From assembly GCF_014384895.1 (NCBI RefSeq), contig NZ_JACRSQ010000004.1, forward strand, positions 62,001 to 126,000: 64,000 nt of DNA, read 5' to 3'. Position 1 is the stretch's first letter. Each line of letters opens with the position of its first letter. The stretch is from Bianquea renquensis. Lineage in GTDB: Bacteria > Bacillota > Clostridia > Lachnospirales > Bianqueaceae. The position numbers were made by a program, and so were the translations under genes. The notes below the pieces were generated by a model that worked only from the letters and a program-made list of their open reading frames with translations, ran no database searches and was not told the DNA's origin. This document shows, piece after piece, positions 25,809 to 34,280 of this stretch.

Positions 25809-26070
25809 GCTAAGAAGAGAACGCGCTGGGGGGAGGATCCTAACAGAGAGGAACCGGCCGGTGTAAGGTTCCAGGAACTTCACCTCCGTTTCACGTATCG
25901 TCTCGGAGCTGGCCCGCAGAAACAGCAGTAAGCGGACCCGGAGAGCCCCCCGTTAACGGAGCGCGCATTGTTGGATGCGTATGAAGAGGCCGCGTGTACG
26001 TAGCGGCAACTAGAGTGGTACCGCGGAAGCAACAGCCTTCGTCTCTAATGGAGATGAGGGCTGTATTTTT
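25809..26070 (+). promoter_or_regulatory. T-box riboswitch controlling ilvA-ridA
   Basis: The conserved T-box AGAGTGGTACCGCGG is at 26012-26026. Stem I features are present upstream: AGAGAGGAACC, the apical GGTGTAAGG and a GGAGG/CCTCC pair. A rho-independent terminator (ACAGCC to GGCTGT, then ATTTTT) follows at 26032-26070, ending just before the ilvA ribosome binding site. T-boxes bind a specific uncharged tRNA and prevent termination. An ATC triplet at 25897-25899 beside the CCTCC arm would fit isoleucine, the expected signal for threonine deaminase. I could not fold the RNA, and a TTC nearby is a rival specifier. Confidence 0.92.
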
Positions 26071-26091
26071 ATGATGGGGGAGAGATTTGTG

Positions 26092-27285
26092 ATGTTGACA
26101 CTGGACAAGATTTACCATGCCTCTTATGTTTTGAAGGATGTGATCCGGAAGACGGACCTTATCTATGCGCCGAAGCTGCACGCCGGTGGAAAGATCTATC
26201 TTAAGACGGAGAATCTACAGGTGACGGGTTCCTTTAAGGTTCGGGGAGCCTACTACAAAATATCGCAGTTGAGCGATGAAGAGAAGCGGAAGGGTGTCAT
26301 CGCCTGCTCCGCTGGCAATCACGCCCAGGGCGTTGCGCTGGCCGCCCAGAAGAACAAGATTCCAGCCATGATCTGCATTCCGGACGGAGCGCCCATTTCA
26401 AAAGTGGAAGCGACCAAGAGTTACGGCGCGGAGGTATGCCTTGTGCAGGGGGCCTATGACGATGCCTACGAAAAGGCACTTGAATTACAAAAAGAAATGG
26501 GGTATACTTTTATCCATCCGTTTGATGATGAGATGGTCATAGCGGGGCAAGGGACTATCGGTCTTGAAATTCTCGACCAGCTGCCTAGTGTGGACGCCAT
26601 TGTTGTTCCCGTTGGAGGAGGTGGATTGATTTCCGGGATCGCCTACGCCATCAAGCGATTGCGCCCCGAGTGTCGGATCTATGGAGTGCAGGCCACTGGA
26701 GCGCCCTCCATGTTCAACGCCATCTCATCCGGCAAGAAAGAGGCACTGGAGTCGGTGAAGACGATTGCGGATGGGATTGCGGTAAAGCGGCCCGGGGATC
26801 TGACCTACGACCTGTGCCGGCGCTATGTGGACGAAGTCGTGACCGTGACGGACGATGAGATATCCACGGCGATCCTGGCGCTGATCGAACAGCAGAAGAT
26901 GATTGCAGAAGGAGCTGGAGCGGTTTCCATTGCCGCTGTGATGTTCGGCAAGGTTCCAGTGGAGGGGAAAAATGTCGTCTGCCTCGTCTCCGGGGGGAAT
27001 ATCGATGTAACCATCCTGTCCCGCGTTATCAACCGAGGGCTTCTCAAATCTGGCCGGTCGGTGGATATGACCATCGAGCTGGTGGATAAGCCGGGACAGC
27101 TCAAAGATGTCTCAAAGATTATCGCTGATCTGGGAGGCAACGTGGTGTCCATCTATCATGACCGGGCAGATGTGGACACCGATGTGAATGCGTGTCTGCT
27201 GCGTATCGTCATGGAGACGCGGGATTTCGAACATATACAGCAGATTCGGGAAGCCGTTTTGCAGGCCGGATATAAGATTATATAG
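26092..27285 (+). CDS. ilvA: Threonine ammonia-lyase with ACT domain
   Basis: The start is ATG 26092, preceded by GGGGGAGAG at 7 bp; the in-frame ATG at 26071 lies within the terminator tail. The 397-residue protein is a fold-type II PLP enzyme. It has the PLP lysine in GSFKVRGAYYKI, the SAGNHAQGVA phosphate loop, VPVGGGGLISG, and a C-terminal ACT domain (IELVDKPGQLKDVSKIIADLGG). It converts threonine to 2-oxobutyrate and ammonia, the first step to isoleucine. The single ACT-like domain resembles the shorter TdcB-like form. The T-box upstream and RidA downstream support a biosynthetic role. Confidence 0.94.
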   Translation: MLTLDKIYHASYVLKDVIRKTDLIYAPKLHAGGKIYLKTENLQVTGSFKVRGAYYKISQLSDEEKRKGVIACSAGNHAQGVALAAQKNKIPAMICIPDGAPISKVEATKSYGAEVCLVQGAYDDAYEKALELQKEMGYTFIHPFDDEMVIAGQGTIGLEILDQLPSVDAIVVPVGGGGLISGIAYAIKRLRPECRIYGVQATGAPSMFNAISSGKKEALESVKTIADGIAVKRPGDLTYDLCRRYVDEVVTVTDDEISTAILALIEQQKMIAEGAGAVSIAAVMFGKVPVEGKNVVCLVSGGNIDVTILSRVINRGLLKSGRSVDMTIELVDKPGQLKDVSKIIADLGGNVVSIYHDRADVDTDVNACLLRIVMETRDFEHIQQIREAVLQAGYKII

Positions 27286-27301
27286 GAAAGGATGTTGCAG
27301 T

Positions 27302-27676
27302 ATGGAAACGATTTATACGAAACAGGCGCCGGACGCTATCGGCCCCTATTCACAGGCCATTGTGGCGGGGGAGCTTATTTTTACCTCTGGACAGATCCCC
27401 ATCGACCCGGCAACTGGCACGGTGGAGGCACAGTCCATTGAGGCGCAGACGGAGCAGGTTATGAAAAACTTGCAAGCTGTATTGAAAGCGGCGGGAAGCG
27501 ACCTGGCGAAAGCGGTCAAAACCACTTGTTTTTTGAGCAGCATGGATGACTTTGCCGCCTTTAACGAGATTTACGCGAGGTACTTTACCGGTAAGCCGGC
27601 TCGCTCCTGCGTAGCGGTCAAAACGCTGCCCAAAAATGTGAAAGTGGAAGTGGAAGTCATCGCTGTGCGCGGCTAG
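27302..27676 (+). CDS. ridA: RidA-family 2-iminobutanoate deaminase
   Basis: A 124-residue Rid protein with AIGPYSQAI, TSGQIPIDP, the conserved arginine in ARSCVAVKTLP and EVEVIAV near the C-terminus. It hydrolyses the reactive 2-imino acids released by PLP dehydratases such as IlvA. It starts 16 bp after ilvA and shares the T-box transcript, so enzyme and clean-up partner are made together. The start ATG 27302 is preceded by AGGAAAGGA. Confidence 0.95.
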   Translation: METIYTKQAPDAIGPYSQAIVAGELIFTSGQIPIDPATGTVEAQSIEAQTEQVMKNLQAVLKAAGSDLAKAVKTTCFLSSMDDFAAFNEIYARYFTGKPARSCVAVKTLPKNVKVEVEVIAVRG

Positions 27677-27705
27677 AAGAGGCAAACTTTTTATCATTAA
27701 GTAAA

Positions 27706-27733
27706 TTGACATGGCGAAGAAAGATGATATAAT
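27706..27733 (+). promoter_or_regulatory. Promoter upstream of the exporter operon
   Basis: TTGACA (27706-27711), a 16-bp spacer and TATAAT (27728-27733) give a strong vegetative promoter 30 bp after ridA. The transcript would begin near 27740, pass through a tandem repeat and meet a terminator before the exporter gene. Confidence 0.8.
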
Positions 27734-27748
27734 ATCCACGTAAGCCAT

Positions 27749-27790
27749 GAGCAGTGCAAGAGCATCTGCGAGCAGTGCAAGAGCATCTGC
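27749..27790 (+). repeat. Tandem duplication of a 21-bp unit in the leader
   Basis: Two perfect head-to-tail copies of a 21-bp unit (27749-27769 and 27770-27790) begin GAGCAGTGC and end AGCATCTGC. The last nine bases of either copy can pair with GCAGGTGCT downstream, so the repeat offers two alternative 5' arms for the terminator hairpin that follows. Confidence 0.9.
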
Positions 27791-27813
27791 TTACATAAGG
27801 CAGGTGCTTTTTT
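27782..27813 (+). terminator. Leader terminator (attenuator) before the exporter
   Basis: AGCATCTGC (27782-27790) pairs with GCAGGTGCT (27800-27808) with one G-U pair and is followed by six T. It sits between the promoter at 27706 and the exporter start at 27884, so it must be bypassed for exporter expression. A short RNA of about 70 nt would otherwise be made. Confidence 0.75.
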
Positions 27814-27883
27814 GTTGGCTTTCACCAGGAGAATATACCGTACCGATATACATAGCATCGTGGAAAGCTGGGGGGGAGTTAGA

Positions 27884-29986
27884 TTGGATCGTGTTGCAAG
27901 ACATCTTGTACAAAAGCGTAATCGAATCATCCTATTGTTCCTCATCCTCACGGTATTGTGCGCGGCTTTGATTCCCTTTACCAAGATCGAGTATCGGCTG
28001 AGTCAGTATCTGCCCGTGGATTCGGAGATATGGGCGGCGCTGGATTTATACCATCAAGAATTTGGGGACTCAGCGGCCATCCGGGTCGCTGTCCCGAAGA
28101 TTACCATCTCGGAAGCGGTCAACCTAAAAGAGCAGTTGCGGCAGATACCGGGGGTCAAACGCATCCTCTGGCTAGATGATGTGCTGGATGTGCATGTGCC
28201 GGTCTCGGCCATGGACACCGACACGTTGAACGCCTATTATAAGAGTGGGACGGCCCTATATCAGATCGAGCTATGGGGAGATGAGTACAGTGCCTCTGCC
28301 GGAAAGGCCATCGGGGAAATCCGTAAGACGGCGGGAGATCTGGCAATGCTGGATGGGGCAGCGGTCACATCCCTGGCTCTGCGGGAGACAGCGCTTAAGC
28401 AGATCGCGGGGATTACCCTGCTGGTGATTCCCATTCTGTTTCTGATTTTGTTGATCTGTACCACTTCCTGGTTTGAACCGGTTCTATTGATCGCGACCAT
28501 TGGGGTCTCAGCCGTGCTGAATCTGGGCACCAATGTTTTCTTGGGCAATGTGTCCTTTATTTCGGAGATGGTTGCAACGATTTTGCAGTTTGCGATCTCG
28601 ATGGATTACGCGATTTTCTTGCTGCACCGGTTTGAGGAACAGAGGCGGGAAGGGTATGAGCCGGAGGAGGCCATGAGGCGAGGAATGGCGGGGGCCATTT
28701 CGACCATCAGTGCCAGCGGCCTGACCACCATCGCAGGCTTTGTCGCGTTCCTGTTCATGCGGTATCGATTGGGGCAGGACCTTGGAATTGTGTTGGCTAA
28801 GGGAATTGTCCTGAGCTTTATCAGCGTCATTGCCTTACTTCCCGCGTTGACGGTGAAATTCGCGAGGCTCGTGGAGAAGAGCCGGCATAGGAGCTTTCTC
28901 CCCTCCTTTCACAGCGTCGGGAAAGGAATCTCGAAAGCGCGCTATTGTATACCGATTGTCATACTCGCGATTGTTCCCTGCTTTTTAGCGCAAAATGCGA
29001 ATACATTCCTCTATGGAGACGAGGCGGTTGTCGCAACGGAGGGATCCCCGGAGGCGAAGGACCGGGAGAGGATGAGCGAATTATTCGGCCGAAATAATCC
29101 CATGGTGGTCATGGCGCCGAGGGGAGAGATGGGCAAGGAAGCGCAGGTTTCCGCCAACCTTTCGAGGATTCCCCGCGTCAGCCAAGTCCAGAGCGCGGCA
29201 GCGCTGCTCGGGGAGGGGATACCGGTTGAATTAGCACCGGATGCTCTTCTGGAGCAATTTCAGACGGAAGCCTACAGCCGCTATGTCTTAAATTTGGATG
29301 TCCCGCAGGAGGGGGAGGAGACAAAGCAGGTCATCGAGGAGATTCGGTCGGTTATGAGCGACGCTTACGGCGATGCCTACTGGCTGGTGGGATCCTCTGC
29401 CAGCATTGACGAGATCCGTCAGGTTATGGAGACAGATTTTTCTAGGGTGGGCGTGATTTCTGTGGTGGCAATTCTCCTGATCGTCCTTCTGACATTCCGT
29501 TCCATATCCATCCCGATTTTGCTAATTTTGATCATAGAGTCTGCCATATGGCTGAACATGTCCATCCCGTATTTTATGGGGGAGGGGCTGATCTTTATTG
29601 GATACCTGATTATCAGTGCGATTCAGTTGGGCGCAACCATTGACTACGGAATTTTAATGACCCAGGACTACCTGAAACATCGCAAAACCATGGCAAGACA
29701 GGAGGCTGGCGTAGCAGCGGTGGAAACGTCGGGGCCCTCCATCTTTACATCGGCTTTGATCCTCAGCGTTGCAGGTTTTAGCGTATACGCGGCTTCATCG
29801 ATCCAGGGAATTGCACAGCTCTGCCTTTTGGTGGGAAGAGGCGCTGTTTTCAGCGGGGTTTTTGTCATCTTCCTGTTGCCGGCCCTATTGATACTGCTGG
29901 ACCCGTTTATTATGAAGACGACGTATGCTCACAAAAGGAACAAAGGGGCTAACAAGGAGGTTTCGATCCATGAAGAAAGCGGATAA
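27884..29986 (+). CDS. MMPL/RND-family membrane exporter
   Basis: I chose TTG 27884, with GGGGGGAG 5 bp upstream, which gives a 700-residue protein beginning MDRVARHLVQKRNRIILL. Twelve or so membrane segments are arranged as two halves (one plus five each), with large extracellular loops after the first segment of each half. The sequences ISMDYAIFLLHRFEE and ATIDYGILMTQDY are the paired MMPL signatures, with aspartates in the proton-relay position. Such proteins export lipids or other hydrophobic molecules. The following gene overlaps it by 17 bp and encodes a secreted partner. It might export a product of the upstream lipid-like cluster, but that is only proximity. Confidence 0.88.
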   Translation: MDRVARHLVQKRNRIILLFLILTVLCAALIPFTKIEYRLSQYLPVDSEIWAALDLYHQEFGDSAAIRVAVPKITISEAVNLKEQLRQIPGVKRILWLDDVLDVHVPVSAMDTDTLNAYYKSGTALYQIELWGDEYSASAGKAIGEIRKTAGDLAMLDGAAVTSLALRETALKQIAGITLLVIPILFLILLICTTSWFEPVLLIATIGVSAVLNLGTNVFLGNVSFISEMVATILQFAISMDYAIFLLHRFEEQRREGYEPEEAMRRGMAGAISTISASGLTTIAGFVAFLFMRYRLGQDLGIVLAKGIVLSFISVIALLPALTVKFARLVEKSRHRSFLPSFHSVGKGISKARYCIPIVILAIVPCFLAQNANTFLYGDEAVVATEGSPEAKDRERMSELFGRNNPMVVMAPRGEMGKEAQVSANLSRIPRVSQVQSAAALLGEGIPVELAPDALLEQFQTEAYSRYVLNLDVPQEGEETKQVIEEIRSVMSDAYGDAYWLVGSSASIDEIRQVMETDFSRVGVISVVAILLIVLLTFRSISIPILLILIIESAIWLNMSIPYFMGEGLIFIGYLIISAIQLGATIDYGILMTQDYLKHRKTMARQEAGVAAVETSGPSIFTSALILSVAGFSVYAASSIQGIAQLCLLVGRGAVFSGVFVIFLLPALLILLDPFIMKTTYAHKRNKGANKEVSIHEESG

Positions 29987-31895
29987 GCTGAGAAAGAGGA
30001 TCTGTGCGATTCTCTTCATCGGAGGGTTTCTCATAGCGAGCATGACGGCCTGGAGGTTGCCATCGTATGCGGAGGAAAGGCAGCAGGTAACCCGGGAGGA
30101 GGATCTGCCAACCATCGATGTGGTGAGAGATAAGGATGAGACGGTCTACGTGCTGCTGAACGGGGATGGGACGGTGAAGTCAGTTCACGTTGTCAACACC
30201 TTTCCAGTGGATGGGCCGGGACGGTATCGAGACTACGGCGTCTACAGTCAGGTGGTGAACTTGAGCAACAGTGCGATGGCGCAGGTTCGAAATGGCGCTG
30301 TTACCTGGGAACTGGAGGGAGACATCCATCGATTTTATTATGAGGGAACGGCCTCCAAGCCGGGAGAACTGCCTTTTACACTGACGCTGTCCTACAGTCT
30401 TGACGGGGAAAAGGTATCGGAGGACGCGTTGGCGGGAGCCGCTGGACATGTGGCGCTTGAGCTGTCAATTGAGGCAAACGTCAAGGCGGAAGCGTATTTT
30501 CAACAGAACTATATGGCGCAGGTATCCATTCCCTTAGACATGGAAATATGCCGCAATATTTCCGCTCCGGAAGCATCGACCGTCATATCGGGAAAGTCCA
30601 TGACAGCGACCTATATGGTGATGGCGGGACAGTCCGGTGAGTACCGTTTAGAATGGGATACGACGGATTTTTCCATGGACGAAATCAGCATGATTGTCAT
30701 GGATAGCTCCGTGGATATGGCGTCAATGATGAGCTCGGTGTTGGATACGGATGCGCTGATCGAGGGAGTCGGCGGCATGTCAACGGTCATGGGACAGTTG
30801 GTTGAGGGAACAAAGGAGTTGGAAGCGGGAGCAGAGGGGCTCACGGTTGCAGGCAGCAAGCTAAAAAGCGCTGGAGCGGCTCTTGTCCAGGGATATAAAG
30901 CGATATCCACGGCCCTAAGTCAGGTGGCGCTGACACAGGAGCAGATCGATGAGCTGAAAGGAGCACAGAGCCAGCTAGACTCCTTGGCAGAGGCAATGGG
31001 GGAACTGCGAAAGTTGCTTGGAGAGTTGCAGGATGAGGCCTATCTCGCGGACATGCTGGGCAAGCTTAAGCAACAGATTTCAGATGCCTTTGAAGAGCGA
31101 CTGAATCTGTCCGGCTCCGTAGGGGAAACCACGATGCCGGCGGTGGACACGCGGGAGTGGTCAGAGGCATTGACCCAGAGGATTCTTGCCCTGCTGCCGC
31201 CGGATGTTGGGCTCACGCCAGAACAGCAGCAACAACTGGCAGACACTGTGAGCCAGGCTGGGGGCGAACTTGTCCAACAGATTGAGCAGACGGTATCCGA
31301 TGCCGTAGCGCAACAAATGGCCCTGATCTTGATGCAGTATCAAGACCAGCTGGAGGGCGCGTTGGAGGATGTGCTTTGGCAGTTAGAGACATCTCCCGAT
31401 ATGGGTTTGGAGGGCCTTACATCACAGCTTGAAGAGATTGCGCGGGAACTGGACTCGAAGCTAGCGGATCTGCAGGCGGGGATCGAAGGGATTGCCATGC
31501 TTTCCACAGGTTTAGAGGCGCAGCGCCAGGGGCTGCTTCAGCTGTCAACCGGAATGAAGGAATTAAATGAGGGACTCAGCGCCTACGTAGATGGAATTTC
31601 CCAGATGGTCGATGGGGCATCGGCCCTTCCAGAAGGGGTCAAGGCGCTGACACAGGGACAGGAACTGATCAAGAATGGACTGGACACGGCGAAAGAGCGG
31701 ATGGATGAAATGTTGAAATCCCTCGAGAAAGGGGAGGGATCCCTGACGTCCTATGCGGCGCCTGAACAGGGGGCTGTGCATTCCGTTCAATTTGTGTATC
31801 GGATCGATGCCATCGAGAGCCCGACAGAGACCACTTTTACAGTTCAGGAAGAGGAGAAAGGATTTTGGGAGCGCGTGCTCGATCTTTTTCGGTGA
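29970..31895 (+). CDS. Secreted protein with LxxG heptad repeats, exporter partner
   Basis: The start is ATG 29970, with AAGGAGG 9 bp upstream. The 641-residue protein has a signal sequence (KKADKLRKR, then a hydrophobic stretch to about residue 27). Residues 30-250 form a beta-rich domain. Residues 260-600 carry many xxxLxxG heptads (GLSAYVDGISQMVDGASAL) with helical coiled-coil regions, as in YhgE/Pip-type and MMPL-associated proteins. No C-terminal membrane segment is evident. The gene overlaps the exporter gene by 17 bp, so the two are likely made together and may form an envelope-spanning export system. Confidence 0.8.
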   Translation: MKKADKLRKRICAILFIGGFLIASMTAWRLPSYAEERQQVTREEDLPTIDVVRDKDETVYVLLNGDGTVKSVHVVNTFPVDGPGRYRDYGVYSQVVNLSNSAMAQVRNGAVTWELEGDIHRFYYEGTASKPGELPFTLTLSYSLDGEKVSEDALAGAAGHVALELSIEANVKAEAYFQQNYMAQVSIPLDMEICRNISAPEASTVISGKSMTATYMVMAGQSGEYRLEWDTTDFSMDEISMIVMDSSVDMASMMSSVLDTDALIEGVGGMSTVMGQLVEGTKELEAGAEGLTVAGSKLKSAGAALVQGYKAISTALSQVALTQEQIDELKGAQSQLDSLAEAMGELRKLLGELQDEAYLADMLGKLKQQISDAFEERLNLSGSVGETTMPAVDTREWSEALTQRILALLPPDVGLTPEQQQQLADTVSQAGGELVQQIEQTVSDAVAQQMALILMQYQDQLEGALEDVLWQLETSPDMGLEGLTSQLEEIARELDSKLADLQAGIEGIAMLSTGLEAQRQGLLQLSTGMKELNEGLSAYVDGISQMVDGASALPEGVKALTQGQELIKNGLDTAKERMDEMLKSLEKGEGSLTSYAAPEQGAVHSVQFVYRIDAIESPTETTFTVQEEEKGFWERVLDLFR

Positions 31896-31924
31896 CAGAA
31901 GAATACCATATGGAGGTGGAAGCC

Positions 31925-34267
31925 ATGAGAAATGTACCCATCAATTATGCAGAAACGATCCTGGAGCCTTACTGGGACAGCGGAGAGTCCTATCCAGACA
32001 ACGAGAAGTACTCGGTGCTTCAAAATTATCAGGTTTGCTATCATGAGGCGGCAGCCAAAATTTTCCCGTATTGGTGTGGTGTTCGCATCGCCATTGAACA
32101 GCAGCTGGGGGAATCCCCCATCATTATGGAAAGGGATTGTGACGTCGATCTCGCCGGATACGATGAACTGCGAGTATTTGCAAGCTTCCCCAAAAATCTG
32201 ACATACCGGCTGTACGGGGAAATCGACGGGGAGCAACGGCTGCTGATCCATGCGGTCGGGGATGATGACACGACGGAATATGTGGGAACCTTTTCAGGGA
32301 CAAAGCTGACCCATCTCCGGTACGAGTTTCAGAAGACGGGGAGTGAGTCGTGCGCGGGTTTGCTCTGTTGGCTGGGCTTGGCGAATCGGGCGAAACGGGA
32401 AGAGTTGGAGGCTGTCAAAAGCCCGTACGATTCTCAGTGGGAGGGCTGCTTTGCCGAGACATATGAGATTAAGCCGATGCTGGGAATCTATTTCGATGAG
32501 GATGAATTGCCCGCCCTTCGGAAAAAGCTGACAGATCCCTTGTACGCTTCCGCCATGAAGACATTGCGCCAAGAGGCGGAGGAGGCCATGAAGCTGGAGC
32601 CGGAGGCGGATATTCAGACCTACATCGGCAGTTCTGACCACCGATGGATTCGAAATCGGGACTGGAACCGGCCGGTTCTGAACCTTGCCATGGAGAAGCT
32701 GGCGTTTGTCGGAATCCTGGACGAGAATATTCCCATGTTAAAAATGGCCTGCCGGATGGCGCTGTCCGTCGCACACAGTCAGTATTGGTGCGAAAGTTTC
32801 ATGGGGGTATTTCCCGGCGCAACCTGGCACCACCGCTCCTTTACGGAGGAGGTGCTCTTGAAGGCGTGTGCAAAAGTGCTAGATTGGGCCGGCGCCCTTT
32901 TGACCTGGCACGGACGCCATATCCTCTACGATGCCATGATCATGAAGGGGCTGCCAAGATTGGAAGCGGACTTTAAGACCGTCTCCTATATCCGGCATAT
33001 GAATCAGGGCATCGTGTTCAACGTGGGCCGAATCGTGGGACTGCTGGCTTTGGTCCATCCATATCCCCGCTATGAGTCCTGGCTTCTGGATGCGGAGAAA
33101 GATATGAAGGAGATGATCGACAGCTATGTCGCCTCCGACGGGGGAACGCCGGAGGGGCCAGGGTATTGGAATTACACCTTCTCCAACGCCATGACGGGTT
33201 TATATCTTCTCGCCCGGTATCACCACAAGACCTTGAAGGAATACGTGTGGGATACCATCCGGAAGACCGCCGACTTTGCGCCCAACATGCTCAGCGACCA
33301 GATGGAAGGGTGTGCGACAATCCCCTTCAACGACGGGCATTCACAGCCATTTAAGCCCATCGTCAGCGCTTTGTTCTGCCAGGTCTCGGACGATCCCAGG
33401 TGGAAACGTCTGTATGAACATGCTCTGTCAAGCCAGACGGCGGAGTCGGATCTTGATTTCCTTATCATGTCGCCGCAGCTGGAGAGGCAAGAGAAGAAGC
33501 CTGTCAGCGGGGAAGGATTTGCGTCCTTTCCAGTCACTGGCTTGATGAACCTCCGGCAAAAATCGGAGCTGGGCATGATCCATATCAGCGCTTTCAGCGG
33601 CGTTTCCTATTTTGCTCATTACCATGAGGACAAGGGCTCTTTCCTGTTGGAGGTGGATGGAAAGCCGATCCTCATTGATCGAGGCGTTTGTACATACTCC
33701 AATCCCTATGTGGCCACGATTGGAGGCGCCGACGTCCATAACCTGTTCTATCCGGAATCCAACACAGGTTTCCGGTATCACCAGAAAAACTCCGGCGCTG
33801 CCAAGGTGACGGAGGCGAGCTTCCAGAACGGAATCCTGCGATACCGAACGGAATTGCAGGATATCTGGGAGGAGGGAATCATGACGCATTGCAGCCGGAG
33901 CCTATATTCTGAGGATCCCTGTGTATATTGGATCGCAGATGAGGCAGACTATATAACGCCCCACAGAGCTAGCTTTCGATTAAACACGAGGGGCGAGATC
34001 CGTCAGAAAAATGGGTATTATACCATTGTGGAAGCTGGAATTCAGGTCAGCGTGTATCCCATTGATTACCAACCTCAGGATGTGTGGTGGGGACCGGAAG
34101 GGTACGATGAGACCATGGACAGCGTCAATCAGCTGCGGCTCTATTTGGACAGAGGGCTACGGCACAGGATCCGCACTGTCATTGAGGTATCGGCAGTTGG
34201 GGAAGAACAGGTGAAGGTTTTGCCGGACGGCAAGATTCAATATAAGCAAAAAATATACTCATTTTGA
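31925..34267 (+). CDS. Heparinase II/III-like protein
   Basis: A 780-residue protein starting at ATG 31925 with GGAGGTGG upstream. The middle part (residues 200-520) is an alpha/alpha toroid with YVASDGGTPEGPGYWNYTFSNAM, and the C-terminal part is a beta-sheet domain with FAHYHEDKGSFLLEVDGKPILIDRGVCTY, the heparinase II/III signature with a catalytic-type histidine. These enzymes cleave uronic-acid-containing glycans by beta-elimination. No signal peptide is present, so it probably works on imported oligosaccharides. The GH2 gene follows 13 bp downstream. Confidence 0.82.
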   Translation: MRNVPINYAETILEPYWDSGESYPDNEKYSVLQNYQVCYHEAAAKIFPYWCGVRIAIEQQLGESPIIMERDCDVDLAGYDELRVFASFPKNLTYRLYGEIDGEQRLLIHAVGDDDTTEYVGTFSGTKLTHLRYEFQKTGSESCAGLLCWLGLANRAKREELEAVKSPYDSQWEGCFAETYEIKPMLGIYFDEDELPALRKKLTDPLYASAMKTLRQEAEEAMKLEPEADIQTYIGSSDHRWIRNRDWNRPVLNLAMEKLAFVGILDENIPMLKMACRMALSVAHSQYWCESFMGVFPGATWHHRSFTEEVLLKACAKVLDWAGALLTWHGRHILYDAMIMKGLPRLEADFKTVSYIRHMNQGIVFNVGRIVGLLALVHPYPRYESWLLDAEKDMKEMIDSYVASDGGTPEGPGYWNYTFSNAMTGLYLLARYHHKTLKEYVWDTIRKTADFAPNMLSDQMEGCATIPFNDGHSQPFKPIVSALFCQVSDDPRWKRLYEHALSSQTAESDLDFLIMSPQLERQEKKPVSGEGFASFPVTGLMNLRQKSELGMIHISAFSGVSYFAHYHEDKGSFLLEVDGKPILIDRGVCTYSNPYVATIGGADVHNLFYPESNTGFRYHQKNSGAAKVTEASFQNGILRYRTELQDIWEEGIMTHCSRSLYSEDPCVYWIADEADYITPHRASFRLNTRGEIRQKNGYYTIVEAGIQVSVYPIDYQPQDVWWGPEGYDETMDSVNQLRLYLDRGLRHRIRTVIEVSAVGEEQVKVLPDGKIQYKQKIYSF

Positions 34268-34280
34268 AAGGACAAAACAC

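Noticed and set aside
27747..27971. A 74-codon open frame over the tandem repeat, possibly a leader peptide.
   Set aside because: It has no good ribosome binding site, overlaps the exporter start in another frame, and its repetitive beginning only reflects the duplicated DNA.
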